This document shows, in pieces, positions 27,445-36,783 of a stretch of DNA of 64,000 bases. The notes beneath the pieces were generated by a model. It was not told the origin of the DNA and searched no databases. It saw only the letters and a list, made by a program, of their open reading frames with translations. The first letter of the stretch is position 1. Every line of letters begins with the position of its first letter. Location: assembly GCF_030348505.1 (NCBI RefSeq), contig NZ_JAUCFJ010000002.1:3228001-3292000 (forward strand), in the 5' to 3' direction. Origin of the DNA: Lysinibacillus sp. G4S2. Its GTDB lineage: Bacteria; Bacillota; Bacilli; Bacillales_A; Planococcaceae. Position numbers and translations under genes: made by a program.

Positions 27445-28280
27445 TGACAGACTTTTACTTTGAACTAAATCAATTATCCTACGCTTATGCCGATGGAACT
27501 CATGCTTTAACAGATATTACACTCCAAATTCCAAAGGGGAAAAAAATCGCTTTACTTGGTCATAATGGAGCTGGAAAATCAACGTTATTTCAGCATTTAA
27601 ACGGCATTTTGAAGCCTACCACTGGAAATATATCCTTTTGTGGCAAAGAACTTAAATATAGTAGAAAAGCATTAAAAGAATTACGCCAACAGGTTGGTAT
27701 TGTTTTTCAGGATGCAGACAACCAGCTTTTTTCAGGTACAGTTAAGCAAGATATTGCATTTGGACCTTTGAACCTTGGTTGGACGACTGAAAAAATTGAA
27801 GAGAAAATAGCATGGGCTGTTGCTCAAACTGAAGTTGAACCATTACTCGATAAACCGATCCATTTTTTGAGTGTTGGACAGAAAAAACGTGTGGCAATGG
27901 CTGGAGTTCTAGCGATGGAACCATCTGTTTTATTATTAGATGAACCAACAGCTGGACTAGACAATTATTATGTTGCACAAGTTTTACAGTATTTAGCTAA
28001 ATTAGAGAATGGTGAACGTACTATTTTACTAGCAACGCATGATATCCCATTAGCCTATGAATGGGCAGATCAAATAATCGTAATGGAAGCTGGGGAAATT
28101 ATTTATAATGGAGACCCTGTTGAATTGTTCTATCAAGAAGAGTTACTTGAACGGGCCCATCTCGAACGCCCATGGGTCTTTGACATGACGATTGCCCTGC
28201 AAAAGAAGAAACTATTTGAGAAAAACATTACAATGCCCCGTTCAAAGGGAGATTTACAAAGACTAATTGAGCAGCTTTAA
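27444..28280 (+). CDS. cbiO: Cobalt ECF transporter ATPase CbiO
   Basis: ATP-binding subunit of 278 residues. Walker A LLGHNGAGKSTLFQHLNG, Q-loop GIVFQDADNQLFSGTVKQD, signature LSVGQKKRVAMAGVLAM, Walker B LLLDEPTAGLD and the H-loop LATHD are all present. The signature starts LSVGQ rather than LSGGQ, a mild variation. The ATG at 27444 overlaps the cbiQ stop and has GGAGG 10 nt upstream; the reading frame extends further upstream but that would run into cbiQ. Confidence 0.94.
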   Translation: MTDFYFELNQLSYAYADGTHALTDITLQIPKGKKIALLGHNGAGKSTLFQHLNGILKPTTGNISFCGKELKYSRKALKELRQQVGIVFQDADNQLFSGTVKQDIAFGPLNLGWTTEKIEEKIAWAVAQTEVEPLLDKPIHFLSVGQKKRVAMAGVLAMEPSVLLLDEPTAGLDNYYVAQVLQYLAKLENGERTILLATHDIPLAYEWADQIIVMEAGEIIYNGDPVELFYQEELLERAHLERPWVFDMTIALQKKKLFEKNITMPRSKGDLQRLIEQL

Positions 28281-28328
28281 GACGATGCTTTAAGGTTATA
28301 ACATTTCTTGGACTATAGTTGCGTTTTT

Positions 28329-28978
28329 AGCTCATCACCAAAAGTTGTGGATGACATTTGTTAAAATATATGCCCTGTATATTAGGTGATTGGAGTGTCA
28401 AGTTCCGCCGCTAACCAAGCGAACTTCGCCGCTAAAGCATCATGTTCCGCCGCTAACTAAGTGAACTTCGCCGTTAAAGCACCCTGTTCTGCCGCTATCT
28501 AAGCGAACTTCGCCGCTAAAGCACCCTGTTCCGACGCTAACCAAGCGAAGTTCGCCGCTAAAGCATCATGTTCCGACGCTATCTAAGTGAACTTCGCCGC
28601 CAAAGCATCATGTTCCGCCGCTAACCAAGCGAACTTCGCCGCTAAAGCACCCTGTTCCGACGCTATCTAAGCGATTTTCGCCGCTAAAGCACCCTGTTCC
28701 GCCGCCAACCAAGTGAATATCGCCGCTAAAGCATCATGTTCCGCCGCTAACCAAGCGAACTTCGCCGCTAAAGCATCATGTTCCGCCGCTATCTAAGTGA
28801 ACTTCGCCGCTAAAGCATCATGTTCCGCCGCTATCTAAGTGAACTTCGCCGCTAAAGCATCATGTTCCGACGCTAACGAGCGTAGATCGCCGCTAACCAA
28901 GCGGCAGCGCCAATTCTTTTATCTGTGCGAAAGCCAAAGCGTCCAGTCGGAACGGAAATCAACCACTCGTCATAGTGA
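28329..28978. mobile_element. Composite dispersed element (family B, copy 1) carrying the CCGCTAA array
   Basis: It begins AGCTCATCACCAAAAGTTGT and continues with GGATGACATTTGTTAAAATA, a module repeated at 43353-43400 and, inverted, at 58533-58573. It ends with the inverted module GGAACGGAAATCAACCACTC near 28950-28975, also found in the other copies. Between these ends lies the 12-unit array. No coding capacity is recognisable and no clear target duplication is visible. The right boundary is approximate. Confidence 0.6.
28402..28905. repeat. 12 x 42-bp (24 x 21-bp) CCGCTAA array
   Basis: Twelve units of 42 bp, each made of two 21-bp halves that begin CCGCTAA (starts 28408, 28429, 28450 and so on). 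The first half continues with variants of CCAAGCGAACTTCG or TCTAAGTGAACTTCG, the second with AGCATCATGTTCCG or AGCACCCTGTTCCG. Variants are shuffled rather than ordered, as after repeated recombination. It lies between cbiO and the protease gene; nothing indicates translation. Confidence 0.9.
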
Positions 28979-29118
28979 TGATTCATAGATTTTACATAAA
29001 GGAAAAATATAGATTGGTACTTTTGGAAAAATAACGCCTTATTTACGAAACTTTTCTATCAGTCATCCGTATTAGTATAGATGTAACTTAAATCAACACA
29101 ATCAAGGAGGTCATACAG

Positions 29119-32100
29119 TTGAAGAACTGGAAGAAAAAATCATTTGCTATAGTAGCATCTGCTGCACTAATGGTTCCTACTGCTTCTGCCTTTGCTGAAA
29201 CACCACAAAAAGCAGAGAAGAACCCAGAGTCAGTGAAAGTAGCAAACAATCAGAAACAAACCGAAAAGAATCAAAAAGAATGGATTAGTCAGGATACAAT
29301 TATCGTCAAGCACTCTGGTCTTGATAAGAATGTGCATAAAAAAATTGGCGCGAAAGTAATCCGCTCTATTCCTTCTTTAGGTTACGATGTTATCCAACTT
29401 AACAAGGGAGTAACTTTAGAAAAAGCAGTTTCATATTATGCAAATCAAAAAGGGGTTAAAAATGTTTCTCCAAGTTACATGTATCATTCCTTCGACACTG
29501 GCGTAGATCCAAAGAAAAATGATATGTATCATTTAAATCTGCTTGAAATTGATAAGGCCCTAGAATTAGCAGGCAATAATGAAGTGAAAGTTGCGGTTAT
29601 CGATTCTGGTGTAGATTTTAAACATCCAGATTTAAAATCTCAAGTGCTTCCACCATATAATGCAGCAGCACCTGCCAATACTCCTTATCCTAATGACCAT
29701 GGAACACATGTAGCAGGTATTATTGGAGCAGCAAAAGACAATGCTGTAGGAGGACATGGGGTTAATCCAAATGCTAAGCTTATGCCAATTGATGTATTCA
29801 ATGGGAAAGCTGGTGCCAATGATTTTGTCATAGCCCAAGGTGTACTTTATGCTATTGAGCAAGGCGCAGATGTTATTAACATGAGCCTTGGTGGCTATGG
29901 AGAATCTCCACTATTGAAGGAAGCTGTTCAGAAAGCGATTGATCAAGGAATTACCGTTGTAGCGGCTGCAGGAAATGAATCGACAGATAATTACTCCTTC
30001 CCTGCTTATTTCGAAGGCGTCATTAGCGTAGGTTCTACAAATGACAGAAACAAACTATCAAGCTATTCAAATTATGGTCCATCGGTTGACCTTGTAGCTC
30101 CAGGTGAAGCTGTATACAGTACTATTTATGATGAGAAAAAAGGATCATCCTATGGAAAAATTAGTGGGACATCGATGGCATCCCCCGTTGTTGCAGGTGT
30201 TGCGTCCCTACTAAAATCAAAATATCCAAATTTAAAGCCTCATGAAATAGAAGCTATTCTCGAAATGACAGCAAAGGATTTAGGTGACAAGGACTATGAT
30301 CTTACATATGGACATGGCCTCGTTAACCCTGTGAAAGCATTACAGTTTGATATAAAAAATCTACCTAAACAGTATTCAGAAACAAAAGAAGAGCGTATAA
30401 AAAACGCAAAAGTCCTCAAAAAGAATACACTAAATACAGAAAAAGGTGAATTCAAGCAACCGGACGAAAAGAAATGGTACAAGGTTGATCTGGAAGCAAA
30501 AGAATATGCGCAACTGACATTAAAAGGTGCAAACAAATACGATTATGCATTTGATTTGTACTTCTACCCTGAAGGTAACAACGGGGAAGTAGAACCAATC
30601 AACGTGAATGATGTTCGCGTAGGAAAGCAAGAAGGATATTTATATAAAGCAGATCAAAAAGGAACCCTTCTTGTCGGAGTAAAGGATCATAATGGCAGCT
30701 ACGACTTAAAGGGCAAATCTAACTACATCTTCACAGCTCAAACAACGAAAGAATTACCAATTGATGCATTAGAAATGGACAAAATGGAGAAGATCGGAAA
30801 ATTCCCATTCAGTACAGCAGGGAAAAACTATACCCTACTTTCTAAAGATCAGCAAAGTGACAAAGATTACTTTACATTTTCAGTAAAAGAACCAACGACA
30901 CTGAAATTTGATTTATCTGGTATTCCAGGTGTTACAGCATCTATGGAACTTTATCTAAAAGAAGACTTAGATAATGTACCAGCAAAACAAGTCGATACTG
31001 AGGAAGAAGAAAAGGCCTATCCACTCCAAGCATCGTACGGCACGGGTAAAGGCGAAGAAGTAAGCCTTATTGTCGATGCTATGCCTGAAGAAGAGTATGT
31101 ACTAAGCGTATCCAATGAAAACGGAAACGATTTCTCACTTGGAATGTTCTTTAGTGGCGGTATTGATACGAAAGAAAATATTAGTGAATCAATTATTCCT
31201 TACACATTAAAAGGAGCAACCGTTACCGTTCCTAAAGATGAAGACGGGCTTCCATTAATGGAGGAAATGCCAGAAGAAAACGTACAAAAAGATCAGTTAC
31301 CTTTAACTGAAAGTAAAATAACAAAACGCAATGAAATAGATGATTTAATGACTATGCTCATGAATCCAGATGCAATGGAAAATCCAGAAAACGTGGATGC
31401 AATTATGGAGCATGCGATTCGTTTTGATATTGGTAAAGATCAAAAAGCATACTTCCAATCAGAATATGATACAGATTACTTCTTATTTAAAGCTAAAGAA
31501 GACGGCGTATATGGTTTCAACATTAAAAAAGGTATGAATCAAATGCCATCTGGTACTGTATTTGAATATGATGAAGAAACAAAAGAATTATTACCAATCT
31601 CTTCATTATCAAATGATTTAGGGCTAATGAGTCTATTCCTTGGATCAAAAAGTGATGAAAACGAAGCAAAAACGATTGCATTGAAAAAGGACAAAACCTA
31701 TGTTGTAAAAGTTGGTAATCTCGGTGGCCGTTCTACAGAACCATATACACTTAAAACTAGTAAAGTGGCAGCTATTCCAGAAGGTCATAATAAAGCAAAT
31801 AATACAGAAAAAACAGCTCAAAAGATTCAACCTGGTACTAGCTATAAAGATTATCTAGTTTATCATGATGATACGGATTTCTACTATTATAAACAACAAG
31901 GCAAAGATGAAGTCATGAGCCTTCTTGTTTCTTCCGTACTACTTGCAAATGAACAGCTAGATAAATTACCTAAAGAGCTACAAAACAACTTAAAATTCTC
32001 AGGCTCCATTATTGAAGACACAAATGGTAATATGGTAATTGATCCAAAAGAAATGGCAACAGAACTTCCATTTGGTCAACCTGAAAATATCTTTGAATTA

Positions 32101-32616
32101 CTACTCGGTATCTCGGGTACAACAGATGTAAATACTTCATTTAAAGCGAAAAAGGATCACGGTTATTTTATTGTTGTTAACGGCATGAAACTTGGACAAG
32201 TATCAACCCAACCATATAATTTAACATTGGTTGATCATACAAAAGTAGATGAAGATGCAGACTCCAAGTTAGTGAATGGTGTACCTTCAAAACTATCTCC
32301 GCTTACGAAAAAAGACGATAAATGGGTAGCGACTCAATATTTAAATGCAGGTGTTCCATTTGGTGATAAGGACTACTTTGAATTTAACAATGACCGCAAA
32401 CGCGATGTGCTCTTCTCTCTACAAACAGAAAAAGCACTTGATGGCGTTATCCGTATTATTGATGCAAAAGGAAAAACAGTAGAAACCTTAGATCTTTACG
32501 GAGCAGGAGATGCTGAAGTAGGTTCAGTTGAACTGGATGAAGGAACATACTATATTGAAGTAAGTGAAGCTGACGGCAAAGCAAGTACACAACCATATAC
32601 ACTTGAAATAAAATAA
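29119..32616 (+). CDS. Secreted subtilisin-like serine protease (S8) with long C-terminal region
   Basis: 1165-residue secreted protein. A signal peptide (1-26, ending ASAFA) and a propeptide (about 40-120) precede the S8 domain (about 130-410) with the triad Asp162 (VAVIDSGVDFKHPDLK), His194 (DHGTHVAGI) and Ser352 (SGTSMASPVVAG). The remaining 750 residues contain several beta-rich segments ending in STQPYTL-type strands, like repeated pre-peptidase C-terminal domains, without a cell-wall anchor. It starts at TTG 29119 with AAGGAGG. It probably degrades extracellular protein. It is monocistronic with its own terminator. Confidence 0.92.
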   Translation: MKNWKKKSFAIVASAALMVPTASAFAETPQKAEKNPESVKVANNQKQTEKNQKEWISQDTIIVKHSGLDKNVHKKIGAKVIRSIPSLGYDVIQLNKGVTLEKAVSYYANQKGVKNVSPSYMYHSFDTGVDPKKNDMYHLNLLEIDKALELAGNNEVKVAVIDSGVDFKHPDLKSQVLPPYNAAAPANTPYPNDHGTHVAGIIGAAKDNAVGGHGVNPNAKLMPIDVFNGKAGANDFVIAQGVLYAIEQGADVINMSLGGYGESPLLKEAVQKAIDQGITVVAAAGNESTDNYSFPAYFEGVISVGSTNDRNKLSSYSNYGPSVDLVAPGEAVYSTIYDEKKGSSYGKISGTSMASPVVAGVASLLKSKYPNLKPHEIEAILEMTAKDLGDKDYDLTYGHGLVNPVKALQFDIKNLPKQYSETKEERIKNAKVLKKNTLNTEKGEFKQPDEKKWYKVDLEAKEYAQLTLKGANKYDYAFDLYFYPEGNNGEVEPINVNDVRVGKQEGYLYKADQKGTLLVGVKDHNGSYDLKGKSNYIFTAQTTKELPIDALEMDKMEKIGKFPFSTAGKNYTLLSKDQQSDKDYFTFSVKEPTTLKFDLSGIPGVTASMELYLKEDLDNVPAKQVDTEEEEKAYPLQASYGTGKGEEVSLIVDAMPEEEYVLSVSNENGNDFSLGMFFSGGIDTKENISESIIPYTLKGATVTVPKDEDGLPLMEEMPEENVQKDQLPLTESKITKRNEIDDLMTMLMNPDAMENPENVDAIMEHAIRFDIGKDQKAYFQSEYDTDYFLFKAKEDGVYGFNIKKGMNQMPSGTVFEYDEETKELLPISSLSNDLGLMSLFLGSKSDENEAKTIALKKDKTYVVKVGNLGGRSTEPYTLKTSKVAAIPEGHNKANNTEKTAQKIQPGTSYKDYLVYHDDTDFYYYKQQGKDEVMSLLVSSVLLANEQLDKLPKELQNNLKFSGSIIEDTNGNMVIDPKEMATELPFGQPENIFELLLGISGTTDVNTSFKAKKDHGYFIVVNGMKLGQVSTQPYNLTLVDHTKVDEDADSKLVNGVPSKLSPLTKKDDKWVATQYLNAGVPFGDKDYFEFNNDRKRDVLFSLQTEKALDGVIRIIDAKGKTVETLDLYGAGDAEVGSVELDEGTYYIEVSEADGKASTQPYTLEIK

Positions 32617-32627
32617 CTTGAAAGTTT

Positions 32628-32662
32628 ATCCCCTAGATGATGAAAAATCTAGGGGATTTCTT
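32628..32662. terminator. Terminator after the S8 protease
   Basis: ATCCCCTAGAT pairs with ATCTAGGGGAT and is followed by a T-rich stretch on the plus strand. It lies between convergent genes. Confidence 0.8.
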
Positions 32663-32698
32663 TATCACGATCGACCGTGATGGATGAGATACTACTTC

Positions 32699-33139
32699 TT
32701 AACTAAAATACTTTACATAATTACAGTATTGGTCTTGTTTCATATTAAGATTCTCATATAGCTTCCTTGCATTAACATTATCCGTTGCCGTTTGAAGCGT
32801 CACATAGCGAGCATATTGCTGCTCACAATATTGAAATACTTTTTCCATCAGTGCCTTGCCCACCCCTAGGCTTCTAGCATCTTCTTTTACAAAAATATCA
32901 TTTAATATGTATGCACGCTGTAAGGCAATGGACGAAAATGTCGGATATAATTGTGCAAAACCAATTGTATGTCCATTTTCTACAGCTACAAAAATAATGG
33001 ATTCTTTTAAGACCATTCGTAATTGTAAAAATGCCTTCGCACTACTTACATCTGAATCAATTCCATAAAACTGGCGATATTCGTCAAAAAGCACAGTTAG
33101 CTCCTCTAGCTCATTCATTGTTGCTTGAAATATTTCCAT
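32699..33139 (-). CDS. GNAT family N-acetyltransferase
   Basis: 146-residue acetyltransferase. The acetyl-CoA motif A appears as LNDIFVKEDARSLGVGKALM near residues 79-98 (variation of R/QxxGxG/A), and motif B as TLQTATDNVNARKLYENLNM. The substrate is unknown. A ribosome binding site precedes the ATG at 33139. It stands alone. Confidence 0.85.
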   Translation of the reverse strand: MEIFQATMNELEELTVLFDEYRQFYGIDSDVSSAKAFLQLRMVLKESIIFVAVENGHTIGFAQLYPTFSSIALQRAYILNDIFVKEDARSLGVGKALMEKVFQYCEQQYARYVTLQTATDNVNARKLYENLNMKQDQYCNYVKYFS

Positions 33140-33239
33140 CCTATTCTCCCCTTGTGTCTACTCATGATCGTCTAATCTAGTTTTCATTATAAAGGAAATA
33201 ATGGAATAAATAAAAGAATATCCATCATATTCAAGCAAG

Positions 33240-33475
33240 AGTTACTTTAGCATGATTTTCAGCTAAAAGTTCGGCAACGTAATGATTTGCCCAATATCTT
33301 CAGCTTCTATTCCGTCTCTTACCCAATGCGCTTGGAGCTGCTCGTCTTTGTTACTTTCTACAATGAACGGCCAACGCTTTTCCAATCATTAGTCACATGG
33401 TTTGTATCACAGCATTGGTGATGAATATCTTCAGCACCATCTACATCGGTCCTAACATTCAACATCAATACAAGA
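33240..33475 (-). pseudogene. Degenerate coding relic, family not recognised
   Basis: The minus strand shows short open stretches in different frames, for example SNKDEQLQAHWVRDGIEAED followed by IGQIITLPNF, and DVDGAEDIHHQCCDTNHVTN. These are separated by stops. They read like pieces of one decayed protein but I cannot assign a family. The rest of the 33140-33538 gap holds only the ribosome binding site of the next gene. Confidence 0.35.
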
Positions 33476-33538
33476 AGGTTTTTTACTGTACCTAAAGTTT
33501 TATATCCTTATTATTTTAAATAAGTTTGGAGGATTCCT

Positions 33539-34084
33539 ATGCTAAAAAGAAAGTTTGGAGATCGTTCACAATGGCAACGAGTTATAGAAAGAAAATATGG
33601 GCAGTCATACCTTGATACTAAGGACTTTAAGGGTTTTATCACTTTAATAAAAATAGTAAAAGTGACAGAACCCCTTCTCGTGAACTATGGAGAGAAAAGA
33701 TTATGTATTGTCGATAATGGCTATATATGGTTGCAACAATTTCCTCTTGAGAAAAACCATGCAGTAACAACAATGTTTGATGCTAACGGAGAAATAATTC
33801 AATGGTATATAGATATTTGCCATAAAAACTCAATAGAAGATAATGTACCTTATATGGATGATCTATTTTTAGACCTTATCTTGTTGCCATCAGGAGAGCT
33901 GATTGAAAAAGATGCTGAGGAATTAGAAGAAGCTTATGCGAATGGTATCATTGATAAATCTCTGTATGAATTGGCTTGGAGCGAGCTAAACAGTATAAAA
34001 AGAGATATACGTAACGATGAATTTAAATTGGTTAACCTTTCTATACAACATAAAAATATTTTAATTAATGATTCCATTTCATAA
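33539..34084 (+). CDS. DUF402 domain-containing protein
   Basis: 181-residue cytoplasmic protein with the DUF402 pattern: LCIVDNGYIWLQQFPLEKN, then DANGEIIQWYIDIC, then PYMDDLFLDLILLPSGELIE and the acidic helix EKDAEELEEAYANGIIDKS. Some DUF402 proteins are nucleoside di/triphosphatases or RNA-linked hydrolases; which applies here is unknown. The start has TTGGAGG upstream. Confidence 0.8.
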   Translation: MLKRKFGDRSQWQRVIERKYGQSYLDTKDFKGFITLIKIVKVTEPLLVNYGEKRLCIVDNGYIWLQQFPLEKNHAVTTMFDANGEIIQWYIDICHKNSIEDNVPYMDDLFLDLILLPSGELIEKDAEELEEAYANGIIDKSLYELAWSELNSIKRDIRNDEFKLVNLSIQHKNILINDSIS

Positions 34085-34124
34085 ACTACATTTCTCTACT
34101 TTTCTATCGAGGTACCAACATCAA

Positions 34125-34262
34125 AGAGACAAGGTACTCAGTGTACGTATTAGGGTTATCACATGCCAACTGTGCTTAAATAGAACATGCACGTTCAAGT
34201 TTTGTTTCATCCAACTGAAAAAAACTTTCAATCGCCCAACAAGACTTACAAATGTTGTCAAT
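34125..34262 (-). pseudogene. IS4-family transposase C-terminal fragment, frameshifted
   Basis: The minus strand encodes CKSCWAIESFFQ, then after a one-base frameshift WMKQNLNVHVLF and later HVITLIRTLSTLSL. This matches the YKxRWxIExFFKWxKQxL signature of IS4-type transposases. It is short, frameshifted and lacks the rest of the gene. It lies directly next to a family A repeat copy. Confidence 0.55.
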
Positions 34263-34310
34263 TTATTCAGCAGTAATATCCATTAAACTTGTCACGACAC
34301 GTATTTCTTT

Positions 34311-34470
34311 ACCCTTTTGATAGAAAGAGCTTGTTTTTCGATAAAAGCCCAAAAAGTTTCGATAAAATGAGAGTTTGTTTCGATAAAGAGCGATTTTGTT
34401 TCGATAAATCTTCAAAGTATTCCTATAAAACGAACGAAAGGAGTTTTATAGGAATACTTTGGGGCTCGAC
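34311..34470 (-). repeat. Family A repeat, copy 2 (inverted and end-truncated)
   Basis: Contains the complement of the TTTATCGAAA core array. Cores end at 34322, 34343, 34364, 34385 and 34406, exactly 21 bp apart. Next comes a 19-bp perfect inverted repeat (34413-34431 with 34443-34461, 11-bp loop) that is only half present in copy 1. The CAGG terminal repeats seen at 4412 and 43293 are missing. Confidence 0.8.
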
Positions 34471-34502
34471 ATTATATTACCTTGATCATTTTTTTCAATA
34501 CT

Positions 34503-34541
34503 AAGAAAAGAGTTGGCTCTTGCTCAGAGACAACTCTTTTT
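34503..34541. terminator. Terminator-like hairpin within the repeat
   Basis: AAAAGAGTTGGCTC and GAGACAACTCTTTT pair with one mismatch and are followed by a T-run. The same hairpin occurs at 43563-43597 next to another family A/B junction. Confidence 0.6.
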
Positions 34542-34544
34542 TTG

Positions 34545-34768
34545 GTTCTTCGGCAAAAAACGAGGGTTGATTTCCGTTCCGGCTGGGCGCTTTGTAGCTG
34601 ACGCTTTGCTTTCGCTACAGAAAACATTTGTAGCTGACGCTTTGCTTTCGCTACAGAAAACATTTGTAGCTGACGCTTCGCTTTCGTACAGAGCAAAGCT
34701 TCCTGGGGGCCGTCCGATGAGCCGCTTCGCTCCAGGGTCTCATCTGTGATCACTGGTCCCCGCCCAAC
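34545..34768. mobile_element. Family B element, copy 2, truncating an MFS gene
   Basis: It begins GGTTCTTCGGCAAAAAACGA followed by GGGTTGATTTCCGTTCCGGC, then has two and a half copies of a 36-bp unit (TGTAGCTGACGCTTTGCTTT followed by CGCTACAGAAAACATT). It ends with CGATGAGCCGCTTCG and GGGTCTCATCTGTG. The same order is seen at 53945-54150. Its right edge lies exactly where MFS homology stops. Confidence 0.65.
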
Positions 34769-35128
34769 CATGTTAACCCATATGGCCACATCCCCTACCC
34801 CAGTTAGTATTCTGGCAAAAAACAGGACAAATTCATGTGTACCCAGACTATAAATAATTGTCCCTAAACCTGTAAGAGTAGCACCAATAATTAGAAAAAA
34901 ATTCGGCCCAAATCGATCAGCTAAAATCCCCATCGGAATTTGCAAACTCGTGTAGATAAAAAATTGTAAACTCGTCAATAACCCAATCGTTGATGCTGTT
35001 ACATTAAAATCATGCATCAATTGGTCTGTAATCAGTCCTAGGGCGGTTCGTTGACTCGCCATTAACAAATAAGTAAATAATACAGAAACAAATACAACCC
35101 ATCTATATCTGCTATTATGTTTGTCCAA
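34769..35128 (-). pseudogene. Truncated MFS transporter
   Basis: The first 120 or so residues of a major facilitator protein: four membrane segments including WVVFVSVLFTYLLMASQRTA, the inter-helix motif MGILADRFGPNFFLIIGA and the helix ending GVGDVAIWVNMV. Homology stops there and the frame runs into the family B repeat as a meaningless tail of AKRQLQ repeats. The remaining eight helices are absent from the window. The start codon and upstream region look intact. Confidence 0.8.
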
Positions 35129-35395
35129 TGATTTCTACCCCTATTAGCTTTTATTCGAATTACAGGTAACGTTAAAAACTTGTTTTTTAAAGTAGTTTTA
35201 TGATTCGAATTTGGTTGAAAATACTATTTGTAAATGTAGTATACTAAAATAAAACGTCTGATTATTCAGTCATCAAAATAACCTAGCAATTTAGTTAAAG
35301 AAAAATGATTTAACTTGTTCAACTATTGGGCAAATCCATGTAGTTTAAACCTCTACAAGGATAAAGGTGCACGCTGAATAGAGCTGGAGGGGAAT
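35129..35395. other. Intergenic, divergent promoter region
   Basis: AT-rich gap between the truncated MFS gene and the VC0807-like gene. A possible TATACT minus-10 box is near 35240. I see no gene. Confidence 0.4.
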
Positions 35396-36091
35396 ATGGT
35401 GAAAAGACAACGTTCAAACAAAATATTAATTTTATTCGAGTTGATTTTTTATGCAGTATTACCTTATGTTTTATGGAATTTTGGTAGAGAGCCTTTAGGT
35501 GATTATACAGCAATGCTGATTTCAACCATTCCTGGAATTGGTTATGCCATTTACCGCTTTATTTTAGATAAGCAATTTAACATTACGGGCTTATTAATTT
35601 TAAGCTCACTAGCACTAGGTACGACGGTTGATTTGCTATCAGGCTCAGCAGAACAAATGATTTGGAACGGTGTATATCTAAGTCTCTTTTATACATTTCT
35701 TTATATTGTTACGCTATTGATTAAGCGTCCTCTTTCTTTATATTTTGCTGTTGATTTTGTATATTTGCAAGGTTATGCACGAATGGACAGCAGAGCATTA
35801 TTTTTTCAAAAAGGAATCTTTAAATGGTTTCAATTTATACAAGTTATTTTCATCATCAGAGGACTTTTTATGGCAGGATTAACAGTATACCTACTCCAAA
35901 AATACGGAATTGATGGTTATGGTGGCATGCTGATATATAAGCAGCTCGCAGGGTGGGCTTTCTCAATTTTCATTATAGGCATGTTCTTTTATATAAATGT
36001 CCCAATACGAAACTTTTTTGCTAAGCAACAAAATCAATTACAAGACAACAATAATATAGCTCTCCAACAATCAAATGCAACTGTTGAATAA
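35396..36091 (+). CDS. VC0807 family integral membrane protein
   Basis: 231-residue membrane protein with about six segments, beginning ILILFELIFYAVLPYVLWNF, then LISTIPGIGYAIYRFILDKQ and later SLSLFYTFLYIVTLLIKRPL. The order and the NITGLLILSSLALGT region fit the VC0807 family, whose function is not known. GGAGGGG precedes the ATG. It is followed by an intrinsic terminator at 36137. Confidence 0.75.
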   Translation: MVKRQRSNKILILFELIFYAVLPYVLWNFGREPLGDYTAMLISTIPGIGYAIYRFILDKQFNITGLLILSSLALGTTVDLLSGSAEQMIWNGVYLSLFYTFLYIVTLLIKRPLSLYFAVDFVYLQGYARMDSRALFFQKGIFKWFQFIQVIFIIRGLFMAGLTVYLLQKYGIDGYGGMLIYKQLAGWAFSIFIIGMFFYINVPIRNFFAKQQNQLQDNNNIALQQSNATVE

Positions 36092-36136
36092 GCTTCATTT
36101 TCTCCTCCTTACAGGGGATTTAGTTTAATAAGAATA

Positions 36137-36180
36137 GGGCTTGTGTTTATAAAAAAATCTCTTACACAAGTCCTTTTGTT
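36137..36180 (+). terminator. Terminator after the VC0807-like gene (repeat R copy 1)
   Basis: GGGCTTGTGT pairs with ACACAAGTCC, followed by TTTTGTTATGCT. The hairpin and about 30 bp on each side are similar to 37420-37480, so the two are duplicated. The rest of the 36181-36584 stretch is AT-rich with no gene. Confidence 0.65.
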
Positions 36181-36584
36181 ATGCTCAATTCCTCCCGTAG
36201 CTCCATTCAGGCTTTGACCAACCATTAGATAATCTTTGCAATTTGTTCTTCCTCTGCTTAACTATCAACCCTTATAGGTGTTATAGGCTTTTTGATCATA
36301 AAAAATCCTCCATTTCAACTGTATTGGAAGATAGTTGTCTGTCTATATCAATACGTAATTTAAAGGTACAAAAAAGGGATTCTACACTAATGATCGCTTT
36401 TGACATTAACAAAGTTCATTCCTCCAGAAATATTATTTTATATTGAGGAATTATTTCCAAATTACTAGAAAGAGTATACATAGAAAAATAAATACTTCAC
36501 TAACCGTGTAGTTTACTTTAACAACATCCAATAAATTCATTGGATATATATATTAAAATATAAAGGGAATCACGAAATAATATT

Positions 36585-36665
36585 ATTGGAACGCCGTATG
36601 CGATGAAAGTCGCACGTACGGTGTGAACAGGTGAAAAAGCTGGCGATAACTTCAAAAGCTTACCT
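36585..36665 (+). ncRNA. Group II intron 3' tail (domains V-VI), copy 1
   Basis: TTGGAACGCCGTATGCGATG followed by AAAGTCGCACGTACGGTGTG is a domain V: a CGC triad, a GAAA tetraloop and a CACGTACGG 3' strand. It is followed by a domain VI-like segment AAAGCTGGCGATAACTTC and AAAAGCTTACCT. There is no upstream intron body and no reverse transcriptase. It looks like the retained 3' end of a group IIC-type intron. An inverted copy lies at 38735-38813. Confidence 0.75.
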
Positions 36666-36783
36666 TCTGTATGAATAAGAAGGTATTTTTTAAAGACTAT
36701 CGAAATATTAAAGACGTAATGATTTAACGTTGTTTATCTAAGAATAAACGTTCCTAATTTAGTTATCATAAGGAGTGCTTAAA

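Noticed and set aside
28402-28905. Possible CRISPR array
   Set aside because: The repeat core is only 7 bp, the spacers are themselves repeated variants, and there is no leader or cas gene in the window.
34289-34750. Short frames within the family A and B repeats, including an AKRQLQ repeat protein
   Set aside because: They arise from repeat DNA; the AKRQLQ part is only a read-through tail of the truncated MFS gene.
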